This document shows, in pieces, positions 1-9,000 of a stretch of 40,828 nt of DNA. Where the stretch lies: NCBI GenBank assembly GCA_964550565.1, contig CAZKAI010000030.1, positions 1-40,828 of the forward strand, given 5' to 3'. Both the position numbers and the translations under genes were made by a program. A model generated the notes under the pieces. It saw only the letters and a program-made list of their open reading frames with translations, searched no databases and had not been told where the DNA came from. This DNA is from Anaeroglomus sp964550565. Its GTDB lineage: Bacteria; Planctomycetota; Phycisphaerae; Sedimentisphaerales; Anaerohalosphaeraceae. Within the stretch, counting starts at the first letter, position 1, and each line of letters starts with the position of its first letter.

Positions 1-2
1 CG

Positions 3-413
3 CTGGCACTGGCGAACTCTCCCAATGTGCTGATCCTGGGCGGTTCCGTGAAGGAAGATTACAGTCCCCTTGCCGTCAAATGGGAGGCCTTCGAGGTTGC
101 TCTGGGTGGCGGTTTGACAACGAAAGTGGTCTTTGCTGACGCGACGGATCCACACACGGCGGTCACCATCAGGGAAGCGGGGACATATATCCTGAAGTTG
201 ACATCGACAGACAGTAATGGCTCGTTTTCGGATCAGATGGAGATTGTCGTATTTGAAGATGCCTGCGAGGCGAAAAAAGCCTCAGGCACATGGGTTGCCA
301 ATTATTACGACCGCAATAGGGATTGTATTGTGGATCTGCAAGACTTTGCGATCTTTGCGGAGGAGTGGCTGGTTTCGACAGCACTGGCCGAGAGTTTTGC
401 TATTGGTCGTTAG
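3..413 (+). CDS. Exported protein, C-terminal PKD-like and dockerin-like part (5' truncated by window)
   Basis: The frame is open from the window edge (position 3) to a TAG at 411-413, so only the C-terminal 136 residues are visible and the true start lies outside. The first part resembles a PKD/Ig-like beta-sandwich (motif AGTYILKLTSTDSNG). It is followed by a Cys and a Ca-binding-like tail, DRNRDCIVDLQDF then FAEEWL, the single dockerin/EF-hand-like half-repeat common at the C-termini of exported Phycisphaerae proteins. The same tail type closes the genes at 3693 and 6031. An extracellular or surface location is inferred from these domains; no catalytic domain is visible in this fragment. 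The GTG at 27 is just an internal Val codon. No terminator is obvious after it, and the next stretch is decayed sequence. Confidence 0.7.
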   Translation: MALANSPNVLILGGSVKEDYSPLAVKWEAFEVALGGGLTTKVVFADATDPHTAVTIREAGTYILKLTSTDSNGSFSDQMEIVVFEDACEAKKASGTWVANYYDRNRDCIVDLQDFAIFAEEWLVSTALAESFAIGR

Positions 414-486
414 TGAGAAGCAAAGATATGTGAGGTTTGGGCGTAACTCACCATCACGATAGCTGTTTCCCTATGCAAAAATTTAT

Positions 487-797
487 ATGACGGCTCAAAC
501 AGGCGTTTTGCGGCTGATTGCGTTGGGGCCGGGACTGATTGAATCAAAACACGCCGGGACAGTCAACCGAACATCTTTTATGGCGGCAATCGATCTGGGG
601 CCATCCTTGCTGGTTATTGCCGGGATTATGTGCCGAAGAATGTTCAGTTTGATGGGCAGTTGCTGGAGGATGTACTGACGGGTCGCTCGGAGCGGTCACG
701 GAAGGAGCCGCTATTTTTCCGGCGGCCGCCGGATCGAGATGCGAACTCTGGAGTCAAACTTGGTATTAACATTTCTTGGGCGGCACCCTACGTGTAA
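487..797 (+). pseudogene. Decayed sulfatase C-terminal fragment with a frameshift
   Basis: Translation in frame 1 from 487 gives GPGLIESKHAG and then MAAIDLGPSLLVIAGI, closely resembling the sulfatase (alkaline-phosphatase superfamily) stretch that normally reads RWPG..., then S(A/V)xDLxPTLLxLAG. At about 623 the similarity moves to another frame (codons from 624), reading VPKNVQFDGQLLEDVL, then KEPLFFRRPPDRD, which fits the usual sulfatase continuation (DG..L...L.G......PLFWR). That frame stops at 795-797 after unrelated residues. The N-terminal half with the formylglycine C-x-P-x-R motif is absent. I therefore read this as a truncated, frameshifted remnant and not a gene. Family assignment rests on recalled motif similarity, not a search. 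Confidence 0.65.
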
Positions 798-1265
798 ACG
801 GACAATAGGTTGATTTGATCTGCATAGGCCTGCCCCATTTGATCCGCTGATCAAAATCACTACCCTCATCATCATAATGGCCATGTTTCTTAATAATTAG
901 CTGGACTGCGGCGTTCAGAAAGTCTTTGATTCTGGTATTATATGTTTTGTAAGTCTTTATGTATAATTGTATTATGAGATTTGAAGAAATGTCTCATATT
1001 TTATATAAACATAAAGTAATGTGTGATACTGAGGCAAAGCAGCATGTTTTCTTGTTCAATTGACAAGTTCTTTTAAGAAAAAGACTTAAAGCACGAAAAG
1101 CGGAATGATATGTGGCTTTATTATGTCCGCTTATATCAAAATTGTTGGTTAAGAGCAAAAATATATATTTTTTTCATCCAATATGCCAGAATAACAGATC
1201 TATATACTTATGAATGATATTGATTGTTATACAGATACTTTGCAGCAAGTAGAAGAATTGGTTTT
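798..1265. other. AT-rich intergenic leader upstream of the ECF sigma factor
   Basis: No convincing gene is seen on the + strand. The part from about 880 to 1265 is markedly more AT-rich than the flanking genes. It contains a 7-bp inverted repeat (TATGAGA at 973-979 and TCTCATA at 992-998) and a perfect 16-bp AT palindrome near 1156-1171. The minus strand is open for 75 codons (769-993) without a plausible start. The promoter of the sigma-factor operon should lie here, but I cannot pick a specific -35/-10 pair with confidence. Confidence 0.4.
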
Positions 1266-1793
1266 ATGTCCAGAACTGACAAGACGCTTTTTATAGAATT
1301 ATATTCAAGAGAACAAAAAAAGATATTTTTGTATGTTCTCAGTATGGTGCATCATTGGTCTGATGCTGAAGACATTATGCAGCAAACGGCCGCCGAGATG
1401 TGGAGGATGTTTGATCAGTTTGAGGAAGGAACCAATTTTGCCTCCTGGGGTATTGCAATTGCCAGATACCGGATACTTGACTATCGAAAAAAACAACAGA
1501 ACAAAGGGCTTTTTCTGAGTCTTGAAGTGTATGAAAAAGTTCAACAAATGATGTCTGAAAATGAACGACATTATGAGCAAAGGAAGAATGCCCTGCAGGG
1601 GTGTCTGAGCAAATTAAAAGAGGCCGATCGCAGAAAGCTGTCGATGCATTATGATGCCGGATTGCATTACAATCAAATTGCCGTACAATTGAATATCTCT
1701 AAAACAGGCATTTATAAAATCATGGCACGAATTCATGCGAATCTCCAGAAATGCATCAGGCAAACTCTTTTAGTGTGGGAAACCAATGCGTGA
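1266..1793 (+). CDS. ECF-type RNA polymerase sigma factor
   Basis: This 175-residue protein has sigma-70 region 2 at roughly residues 10-75 (HHWSDAEDIMQQTAAEMW, then FASWGIAIARYRILDYRK) and a region 4 helix-turn-helix at roughly 118-168 (DAGLHYNQIAVQLNISKTGIY). Lack of region 3 and the short length fit the extracytoplasmic-function group, of a style frequent in planctomycetes and verrucomicrobia. It should direct core RNA polymerase to a small set of promoters, probably including its own. The frame is open from a TTG at 1224, but the ATG at 1266 is the better start because it begins just before region 2. Its stop overlaps the FecR gene by 8 bases, indicating translational coupling and a sigma/anti-sigma-type pair. 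The target promoters are unknown. Confidence 0.88.
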   Translation: MSRTDKTLFIELYSREQKKIFLYVLSMVHHWSDAEDIMQQTAAEMWRMFDQFEEGTNFASWGIAIARYRILDYRKKQQNKGLFLSLEVYEKVQQMMSENERHYEQRKNALQGCLSKLKEADRRKLSMHYDAGLHYNQIAVQLNISKTGIYKIMARIHANLQKCIRQTLLVWETNA

Positions 1794-3462
1794 CAATAAT
1801 GACCAATTGGATTTTACGGAATTGTTTTTATTGGCTTTGCAGGGAGAGATTACTCCCGAGCAGATGAAACAGTTTGACCTGATGCTGAAGACTGATCCGA
1901 CAAAGATTCGGGATTATGCTGAACTGATGGAAATCTATACCGAACTGTCTTCAGCAGGCAGCATTGAAGTATTCAATAAAACCAGCGATAGCCGTGAAAA
2001 GCATGATACATTACTGCAACTTCTTGCAAGTGAGGAAAACAGGTCGCCGGCCATCGACATCCCTGTTCCTGAAAAACCCAAAGAGGTGATTCAAAAGGTC
2101 CAGAAGGAAAAGATCCGGTACAGCATAAACCGCAATTCGCTGGCAACCCTCTGTGCAACGGCTGCGGCGACCCTGTTATTGCTTGTGTTTGTCTATTTTG
2201 TTCCGAGAACAGATTATGAAGTCGCTGTTTTGTCGGACAGCATCAATGCCAAATGGGGACACGTGGACGGGGAAATGGAAAGGGGAGTTTCCATTTTTAA
2301 CGGTCGAAAAGATATTGAGCTGCTGGAAGGTTGTGCTCAATTTCAATTTGATAATCATACGCTGGTCACGATTGAGGGGCCGGCATCGTTTCACATTCCC
2401 GGCAGAGACCAGGTTACACTTCGATATGGCAAGCTCTATGCCGTTGTACCCCATCAGGCAATTGGATTTTCTGTACATACGGAAAATGCGAAAATTATCG
2501 ATTTGGGTACTGAATTTGGAGTGCAGGCGGATATTCATGGAGGGACCTCTGTGTATGTGATGCAAGGCAAAACAAAACTGGTTGCCGGAAAAAAATCACT
2601 GCAGGAAGGCGTGGAAGTAGGCAGGGGGATTGCCAAAAGGATTTCAAGCGGCACATCGGAGATTTCCGATATTGCATTCAATGATACCGTATTCATTCGA
2701 AACATTAATTCACAAAATCAAATCATCTGGAATGGACGCCTGAATCTTGACCTGGCGGATATGGTCCAAAAAGGCAATGGCCTGGGGACCGGCAGTTCCG
2801 AAGAGCGCTTGAATTACGAGAAGGGCTTTACCACTGAGATACGGTGGGGGCATACCTCTATTTTTGAGACCTATCTGCCCATTGAGGACGCACCATTTAT
2901 TGACGGCATTTTTATACCGAACGGCAGCACAATCATCAGCAGCCGCGGTGATGTTTTTGAAGGATTCCCGTTTACCAACGGGGTTTATTGTGCGGATTTA
3001 ATTGCCAATCCGAAACCGGGAGCATTTGTTATCGATGGACAGCCCCTTACGATTCAGTTTGGCGGACAGGAGTACAGCGATCTCGGAAAATCCTGCATTG
3101 TCATGCAGAATTCAAATCATGGGATAACCTTTGATCTGGATGCCATTCGAAGCTGCTATAACATAAAGATTGAGCGATTTGAATCCGAGGTCGGGCTTGT
3201 CGATTTTGACGGGAAACGGTGCAATGCGAACTTTTATGTGCTGGTGGACGGCCAACTGCGTTATTCCCTCCCCGGGTATAACCAGAAGGGGATCCTGAAC
3301 CGTGTTTTGGTCAACCTCAGGGATACGGACCGTTTTCTGACATTAGCGACATCAGAAAATGTTGATCAGGCAGATTATATGGCCAACAGTACACTTCATG
3401 AGAACTGGTGCGTTTTTGCCGAACCCGTTCTGGTGCTGGAATCAGGCGATCAGGGGATTTGA
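1786..3462 (+). CDS. Membrane FecR-domain protein with NPCBM-like C-terminal domain (putative anti-sigma regulator)
   Basis: A 558-residue protein. Residues 1-115 form a cytoplasmic, anti-sigma-like region rich in acidic and helical sequence (LLALQGEITPEQMKQFDLML). A transmembrane helix follows at about 117-140. An exported FecR domain spans about 165-280 (GPASFHIPGRDQVTLRYGKL, IIDLGTEFGVQ, VMQGKTKLV). The C-terminus, about 440-555, resembles an NPCBM/galactose-binding-like module: GITFDLDAI, VLVDGQL, then ENWCVFAEPVLVLE. It overlaps the sigma factor stop by 8 bases. By family logic the N-terminus would restrain the sigma factor while the outer domains sense an external cue. The NPCBM-like end suggests that the cue could be a glycan; that is inference. 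FecR is confident, NPCBM moderately so. Confidence 0.8.
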   Translation: MRDNNDQLDFTELFLLALQGEITPEQMKQFDLMLKTDPTKIRDYAELMEIYTELSSAGSIEVFNKTSDSREKHDTLLQLLASEENRSPAIDIPVPEKPKEVIQKVQKEKIRYSINRNSLATLCATAAATLLLLVFVYFVPRTDYEVAVLSDSINAKWGHVDGEMERGVSIFNGRKDIELLEGCAQFQFDNHTLVTIEGPASFHIPGRDQVTLRYGKLYAVVPHQAIGFSVHTENAKIIDLGTEFGVQADIHGGTSVYVMQGKTKLVAGKKSLQEGVEVGRGIAKRISSGTSEISDIAFNDTVFIRNINSQNQIIWNGRLNLDLADMVQKGNGLGTGSSEERLNYEKGFTTEIRWGHTSIFETYLPIEDAPFIDGIFIPNGSTIISSRGDVFEGFPFTNGVYCADLIANPKPGAFVIDGQPLTIQFGGQEYSDLGKSCIVMQNSNHGITFDLDAIRSCYNIKIERFESEVGLVDFDGKRCNANFYVLVDGQLRYSLPGYNQKGILNRVLVNLRDTDRFLTLATSENVDQADYMANSTLHENWCVFAEPVLVLESGDQGI

Positions 3463-3692
3463 TTTGAAACAAAAACAATGATGCGTTTTTAAAGCCGGGT
3501 CTAATGTATACACTGTGGTGGTAAAGCGGCTGCCGGAAGCCGAGAGCTGAAAGGTTTTTTTGCCGTGTCAAAACAGAATATTTCGAGCAGCATTGGCATA
3601 ATCGCTTGGAAGGTTTACACGGATAATGCTTGGGATTGCCGTGAGTATCAAAGAGTGTACCATTTAAATAATGTTTTTGTGGAGGATTTACA
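3463..3692. other. Intergenic region before the LamG/Ig surface protein
   Basis: 230 bases with no gene. A GGAGG ribosome-binding site at 3681-3685 sits 7 bases before the ATG at 3693. Several TTGG and TAAT elements occur around 3588-3630, but no unambiguous promoter can be named. No stem followed by a T-run is placed properly to terminate the FecR transcript. Confidence 0.4.
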
Positions 3693-5894
3693 ATGACTAA
3701 GACAAGGTTTGCTGCGGTAGTTATGTTTGTGGTGTGGGTATTGTCGCCCCTGGCCCTGGGCGACGTCAAGGTGGACGATCACTTTGACGATGGTGTGATT
3801 GGAACCAATCCCACGGGCGTGGGTACCGGATTTAATTACTGGGACGGTCAATGGAGCGCCACCGTCACAGAAGCGGACTCAAAAGTACTTCTGAATAACC
3901 CGGTTCATGGCGGGTCCCGATGTTCGATTGCCTCCAAGGATGGGGCTGCTCTGGGCAATGGCCTTTCTCGTTTCGAGTTTCAAGGTGTCAGCTTTGCCGT
4001 GGCCAATAACACCACCAGCGGATCGACCGCTCGGAATATTATCGGTGTCGAAGGAAGTTCTCTGGCCTTTGACTATGATAATGGATTGCCGACCGGGTTC
4101 TGGGTTCAGTTTGAAAACAATTCCCTCACGGCAGCGGGCGGCGGCGGCGGATGGAACGGGACTTCTGTGTTGTTTTATGAGGCCAATGACGATACCAAAA
4201 AAGTGTTGGCGACCTGGACCTTTGACACGCTGAACTGGAATACCGGAACGCGGGACTTTACACCGGTACTGGATATTACGCTGGATATCAGTCCGGACGG
4301 ATACGAACTGACGATTGAAGGCGATACCATTACCCTGCTGTCGGGTTCACTGGCCGGGTCATTTGCGACTGCCGGCTTTACGAACGAATTGACTGAGGGC
4401 TATGCAGCCTCATTCATCCAATCGGAAAATCCCAATGTCAATATTTCAATCGATCGTGTTATTATCACCGAAGATGTTTCGACAAAGATTGCTGTTGATA
4501 AACCGGCAAATGGCGAGCCTTATGCGCCAATCAACCAGGATTTAAGCTGGATCGTAATGGACCCTGCAGTTACACACATTGATCTGTATTTCGGACCTGA
4601 AAATGATCCGAATCTGAGCATGAAGCCGGTGTATAAGAAGCTGTCCATGGCGCCGGCCGCGACGACGACATGGGATACGGGCACCCTGGCGTACAGCACG
4701 ACGTACTACTGGAGAGTGGATGCTTATGAACCCAATACCCTCGGCGGACCTGCTATCAAGACAGTCGGGTCGGTCTGGAAATTCACAACGGTCGGCCAGT
4801 CAGCCACGGTCAGTGCGGTAAGTCCTGCCAAGAGTGTCGTGGATGCGGGAACGGCCAGTATTGCCCTGTCGGTGACGGGTGTCAATACGACCTCGTATCA
4901 GTGGTACAAAGTGGGCACACCGGATGCGGCATTGTCTGACGGGGCTGAATATTCGGGGACTAAAACCAACACCCTGACTATCTATGATGTCCAGATGGCC
5001 GATGAAGGGCAGTACTATTGTCAGGTTGACAACGAGATGTCCGGAACCGAACCGGTTAACAGTGTGTCGGGTTTGGTGATGACCAAGCGTCTGATTATTC
5101 ATTACCCGCTGGATGAGGTCATAGGCGGTGTTTCTCCGGATGTGGTTGGCGGATTTGGCATGACGCTGATGACCACCGGGGCGGATTATCCCAGTCTGGT
5201 TGAGGGTGTGCCTCAACTGGGTACGGGTTCGGCCCTGTCTTTCAATAACCTCAATCCGGCCGACCCGAACGTATGGGGTCAATATGCCAGCGCCGGCGAT
5301 GTGGATATGGAAGCCCTGGGCAACGGTCTGACGGTTGCTTTCTGGGTCCAGTGGACTGAGAATAATACCAACTGGCAGGGTATCATCAATCGCCGAGGTT
5401 CCTGGAGCGGTGCGAATATGATGTGGCGCATCGACAAAAATCCGGGTACGGGCGAAATCAGCTTCGAACGGGAAGGTGCCGGCGGCAGAGTGGCTGCCAG
5501 CCTGATGCAGAAGAATTGGCACTATATTGTGGCCACCTACGATATCGCCTCCGGGACAACCAAGATGTATAATGACGGCCTACGAATTTCGACGGCGACC
5601 GGATTTACTTATGGCACCGGGGCCAATTCGGGATTCAAGCTGGGTTGCAATAACGACAATGCCAGCGAATTCTTCTGTGGCAAGATAGACGATGTCAGGA
5701 TTTATAACTACGCCCGCAGCGCTGCTCAGATTGCGCAGGACTATGCGGATGTCATGAACGTGTCGGTATGCAACAGAGAAGGTACCGATAACATGCGGTT
5801 TGATACCAATGGTGACTGCAGGGTGGATATCACCGACTTTGCAGAACTGGCCAAGGATTGGCTTAATGACAACCGGATTTACCCGCAGCAGTAA
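3693..5894 (+). CDS. Exported modular protein: lectin-like, Ig-like, LamG, dockerin-like tail
   Basis: A 733-residue secreted protein with a signal peptide at residues 1-23 (ending SPLALG). Residues about 25-265 look like a beta-sandwich lectin-type region. About 270-365 is an FN3/Ig-like module (TTYYWRVDAYEP). About 367-462 is an Ig-like domain with YQWYK and DEGQYYCQVDN. About 468-690 is a LamG/concanavalin-like domain (TVAFWVQW, NWHYIVATYD, CGKIDDVRIYNYARS). The end is a dockerin-like half-repeat, DTNGDCRVDITDFAELAKDW. No catalytic domain is recognised, so binding or surface-scaffold function is likely. The start is fixed by GGAGG at 3681-3685. It is followed directly by a strong intrinsic terminator, so it is probably its own transcription unit or the end of the sigma/FecR unit, and it is a plausible target of that sigma factor. 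Confidence 0.75.
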   Translation: MTKTRFAAVVMFVVWVLSPLALGDVKVDDHFDDGVIGTNPTGVGTGFNYWDGQWSATVTEADSKVLLNNPVHGGSRCSIASKDGAALGNGLSRFEFQGVSFAVANNTTSGSTARNIIGVEGSSLAFDYDNGLPTGFWVQFENNSLTAAGGGGGWNGTSVLFYEANDDTKKVLATWTFDTLNWNTGTRDFTPVLDITLDISPDGYELTIEGDTITLLSGSLAGSFATAGFTNELTEGYAASFIQSENPNVNISIDRVIITEDVSTKIAVDKPANGEPYAPINQDLSWIVMDPAVTHIDLYFGPENDPNLSMKPVYKKLSMAPAATTTWDTGTLAYSTTYYWRVDAYEPNTLGGPAIKTVGSVWKFTTVGQSATVSAVSPAKSVVDAGTASIALSVTGVNTTSYQWYKVGTPDAALSDGAEYSGTKTNTLTIYDVQMADEGQYYCQVDNEMSGTEPVNSVSGLVMTKRLIIHYPLDEVIGGVSPDVVGGFGMTLMTTGADYPSLVEGVPQLGTGSALSFNNLNPADPNVWGQYASAGDVDMEALGNGLTVAFWVQWTENNTNWQGIINRRGSWSGANMMWRIDKNPGTGEISFEREGAGGRVAASLMQKNWHYIVATYDIASGTTKMYNDGLRISTATGFTYGTGANSGFKLGCNNDNASEFFCGKIDDVRIYNYARSAAQIAQDYADVMNVSVCNREGTDNMRFDTNGDCRVDITDFAELAKDWLNDNRIYPQQ

Positions 5895-5909
5895 CGTTTG
5901 AATGACTCT

Positions 5910-5949
5910 GGTTTGAGGGCGTTCTGGCAATGCCCTCAAACCATTTTTT
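5910..5949 (+). terminator. Intrinsic terminator
   Basis: A perfect 11-bp stem, GGTTTGAGGGC at 5910-5920 paired with GCCCTCAAACC at 5932-5942, encloses an 11-base loop and is followed by a run of six T (5944-5949). It lies 16 bases after the stop of the LamG/Ig protein and separates it from the glycosidase cluster. Confidence 0.9.
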
Positions 5950-6030
5950 GGAATCCGGCACCAGGATTATGTCGGCGCAGCCCCAAAGGATTGCAATCGC
6001 ATAATATCTTTAGCGATAAGAAGCGACATT

Positions 6031-9000
6031 ATGATCAAAAAGAATCCACATCAAACGTATTGCGTTTACCATCTGGTTGCGCTGATGGTTTTAGCATGGA
6101 CCGGCAGCGTATATGGCTATCAGGGGATGGCAACACCGAAACTTCATGTTTCGGGACGATTCCTTCAGGATCCCAGCGGCAAGAACGTGCTTCTGCATGG
6201 ATGGATGCAGCCGACAGAGACCTGGTTTAACGGTGGAGGACGGTGGTACAGCAATCCGTCCGACTGGACTAATCCGAGCAATGTTGCCGGCTTTTTGAAC
6301 TATATGAAGGCCGCCGCGACCGTGATGAGCGATACCACCCCCAAGTATGGCCGGGATTATGGATGGTATTGCAGCTTTGTGCGCGTCAATACCGATGCGG
6401 TCGGCGGCTGGACGCAACAGGACGGCCTGGTCAATCCCACCCAGTTTAACGGCTGGATCCAGAACTTCATAGTTCCCTATGCCGATCATCTCAGGCTGCG
6501 CGGATTGTACCTGGTGTTAAGCGCCACGGGGCCGATTAACACCCCCAATAACGGCTCCCGTAACGCCGGTGTTGTGGAACAGCAGCGTTTGATTACCTTC
6601 TGGCAGACGGTTGCCGGCGCTCCGGGCGTCAAGAGTGCCGACAATATTATGTTTGAGCTTATGAACGAGCCGGTTGACATCGAATCGTCGCCGGGCAACG
6701 GCGACTGGGGCAATCATCAGCCCAAATATTTTGAGGCTTTTAGAAACTGGATACAGCCTGTCATTAATACGATTCGGGATACGGGTGCGGACAATGTGAT
6801 CTGGGTTCCGACCCTGGAATGGCAGGGTTCGCCTTACCAGCACGCCCAATACCCCTTCACCGGCTCCAATTGCGGTATCGCGTGCCATTTTTATCCGGCG
6901 TATGGCGGCGTGTTCGACGATCCCACGCGGGTGCAGAACCTGTGGAACTCGCAATACAAACCTGCTGCGGATTTGTGGCCGATGTTGATTACGGAATGTT
7001 TCTGGTTTCCGATGCCGGATGACCCCTGGAACCTGTGTAATGGGACCACGGCGGGTTTCGGCAATGCGATCAAAAAAGCCATGGACAACCAGGGCAACGT
7101 CTCATATCTTGTCGGTTTTCTTGGGGATCTTCTCGACAATCTGAACAATAATCTTCCGGCGGATTGCAGCCTGAGTTCAAGGGAGGGGGCGCAAGCCTAT
7201 TTCGACTGGCTTCCGACATATACCTGGGCCGCACCGACCAATCGTCCGATGGGATTGAGCGCGACGATGATTCTGGACACCCAGGTCAACCTGACCTGGA
7301 CGGCTGTACCCAATGCGGCAAGCTATCATATTAAACGTTCAACCGTCAGCGGCGGTCCCTATGCGACCTTGTCGTCGGGTATCACTGCGACCGGCTTCAT
7401 CGATACCAGTGTAACTGCGGGCCAGATCTACTATTATGTCGTCAGTGCCAACATGGCTGGCGGTGAAAGTCCCAACAGCAATGAAGCGATTCCGGCCATG
7501 GTTCGCAGCTATCTGAAATTTAACGAATCCAGCGGCACAACCGCCTTCGATGCCACCGGATATAACTGGAACGGCACGCTGTTCAACGGTCCGCTCTGGG
7601 CGGCAGGAAAATTCAGCCATGCCGTCGATCTGGACGGAACCAATGACTATGTATCTGTGCCGACAGGCGTGGTTAACGGTCTGACGAGCTGCACAATCGC
7701 GGCCTGGGTTTATCTGGATGCGGTCAGTAACTGGTCCCGCCTATTTGATTTTGGGACCGGGCCATCGGCCAATATGTTTCTGACGCCGCGCAGCGGAACA
7801 TCCGGTCCGGTACGTTTTGCCATCACCACAGGCGGGTCTGCCGCCGAGCAGCGAATCAATGGCATCTCTGCTCTGCCTGCAGGCGCCTGGACGCATGTGG
7901 CCGTAACGCTAAACGGCAGCCTGGGGATTCTGTATGTCAACGGTACGGAAGTCGGACGCAACAGTGCGATGACGCTTACGCCATCCTCCCTGGGCGTTAC
8001 GACACAAAACTATGTCGGCAGGTCGCAGTACTCCTCTGATCCATATCTTAATGGACGGGTCGATGAGTTCCGCATCTACGCCAATGCATTGAGTGCACCT
8101 GAGGTGTCGATGTTGTATGCCCAACAGATTCCTGCTTCAATTCCTTCGGCGCCGACGGACTTGAGTGCAGCGGCGATCTCTGCCGGTCGGGTCGATCTGA
8201 TTTGGAATGACTCTGCTGATGCAGTGACCTATAACATCAAACGTGCAACCGTCTCCGGCGGGCCATATATGCTGATTGCCAGTGTATCAGGAACCGACTA
8301 TAGTGATATGGCCCTGTCCGAATCGACGACTTATTATTATGTGATCAGCACTGCCAACAGTGTCGGCCAAAGCGGCGACTCTGCTCAGGCTGCTGTCACA
8401 ACCCTGGCTGCTCCGCCGGCGACTCCGTCCGGGCTTGCGGCCATAGCCGGTGACGGTTCTGTGAGCCTGACTTGGAATGCCAATTCCGAAAGTGACCTGG
8501 CCGGGTATCATGTTTACCGATCCACAATACCGGGAAGCGGATATACACGCCAGAACAACGTGTTGCTCAATAGTCCGGCATTTACGGATAACTATGTCAG
8601 TTACTACACGACCTATTATTATGTGGTGACTGCTGTGGATAGGGACTCTCTGGAAAGCCCTGTCTCCAGCCAGGTCTCGGCCGTGCCGATGGATCCCCGC
8701 GCGGCGGTGCTCAGCGCAGCGGATTTTGAGAGCGGATTTGGAGACTGGGTTAACATTTCCGGCGAGGATTCTCACAACTGGAATCGTAATCAGAGCAGCA
8801 CACTGACCCCCAATACCGGCCCAAGCGGCGGCGCCAACGGAAGCACCTGGTATGTCTATCTGGAAACGTCTCCGGGCGGCGCAAATGCAGCGGGCAATAT
8901 GGCCATCCTGCAAGGCCCGATGATCGACGGCTATAATCGTGTGCTGACGTTCTATTACCATCTGTATGGCGCAACCACCGGCACACTGAATGTGGATATC

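Noticed and set aside
3535..3570. CGGCT/AGCCG stem before a T-run after the FecR gene
   Set aside because: The stem is only 5 bp and the T-run lies well downstream of it, so it does not meet the form of an intrinsic terminator.
4800..5522. 240-codon minus-strand frame opposite the LamG/Ig protein
   Set aside because: Opposite a clear modular exported gene; Arg/His/Ile-rich nonsense-like translation without recognisable motifs.
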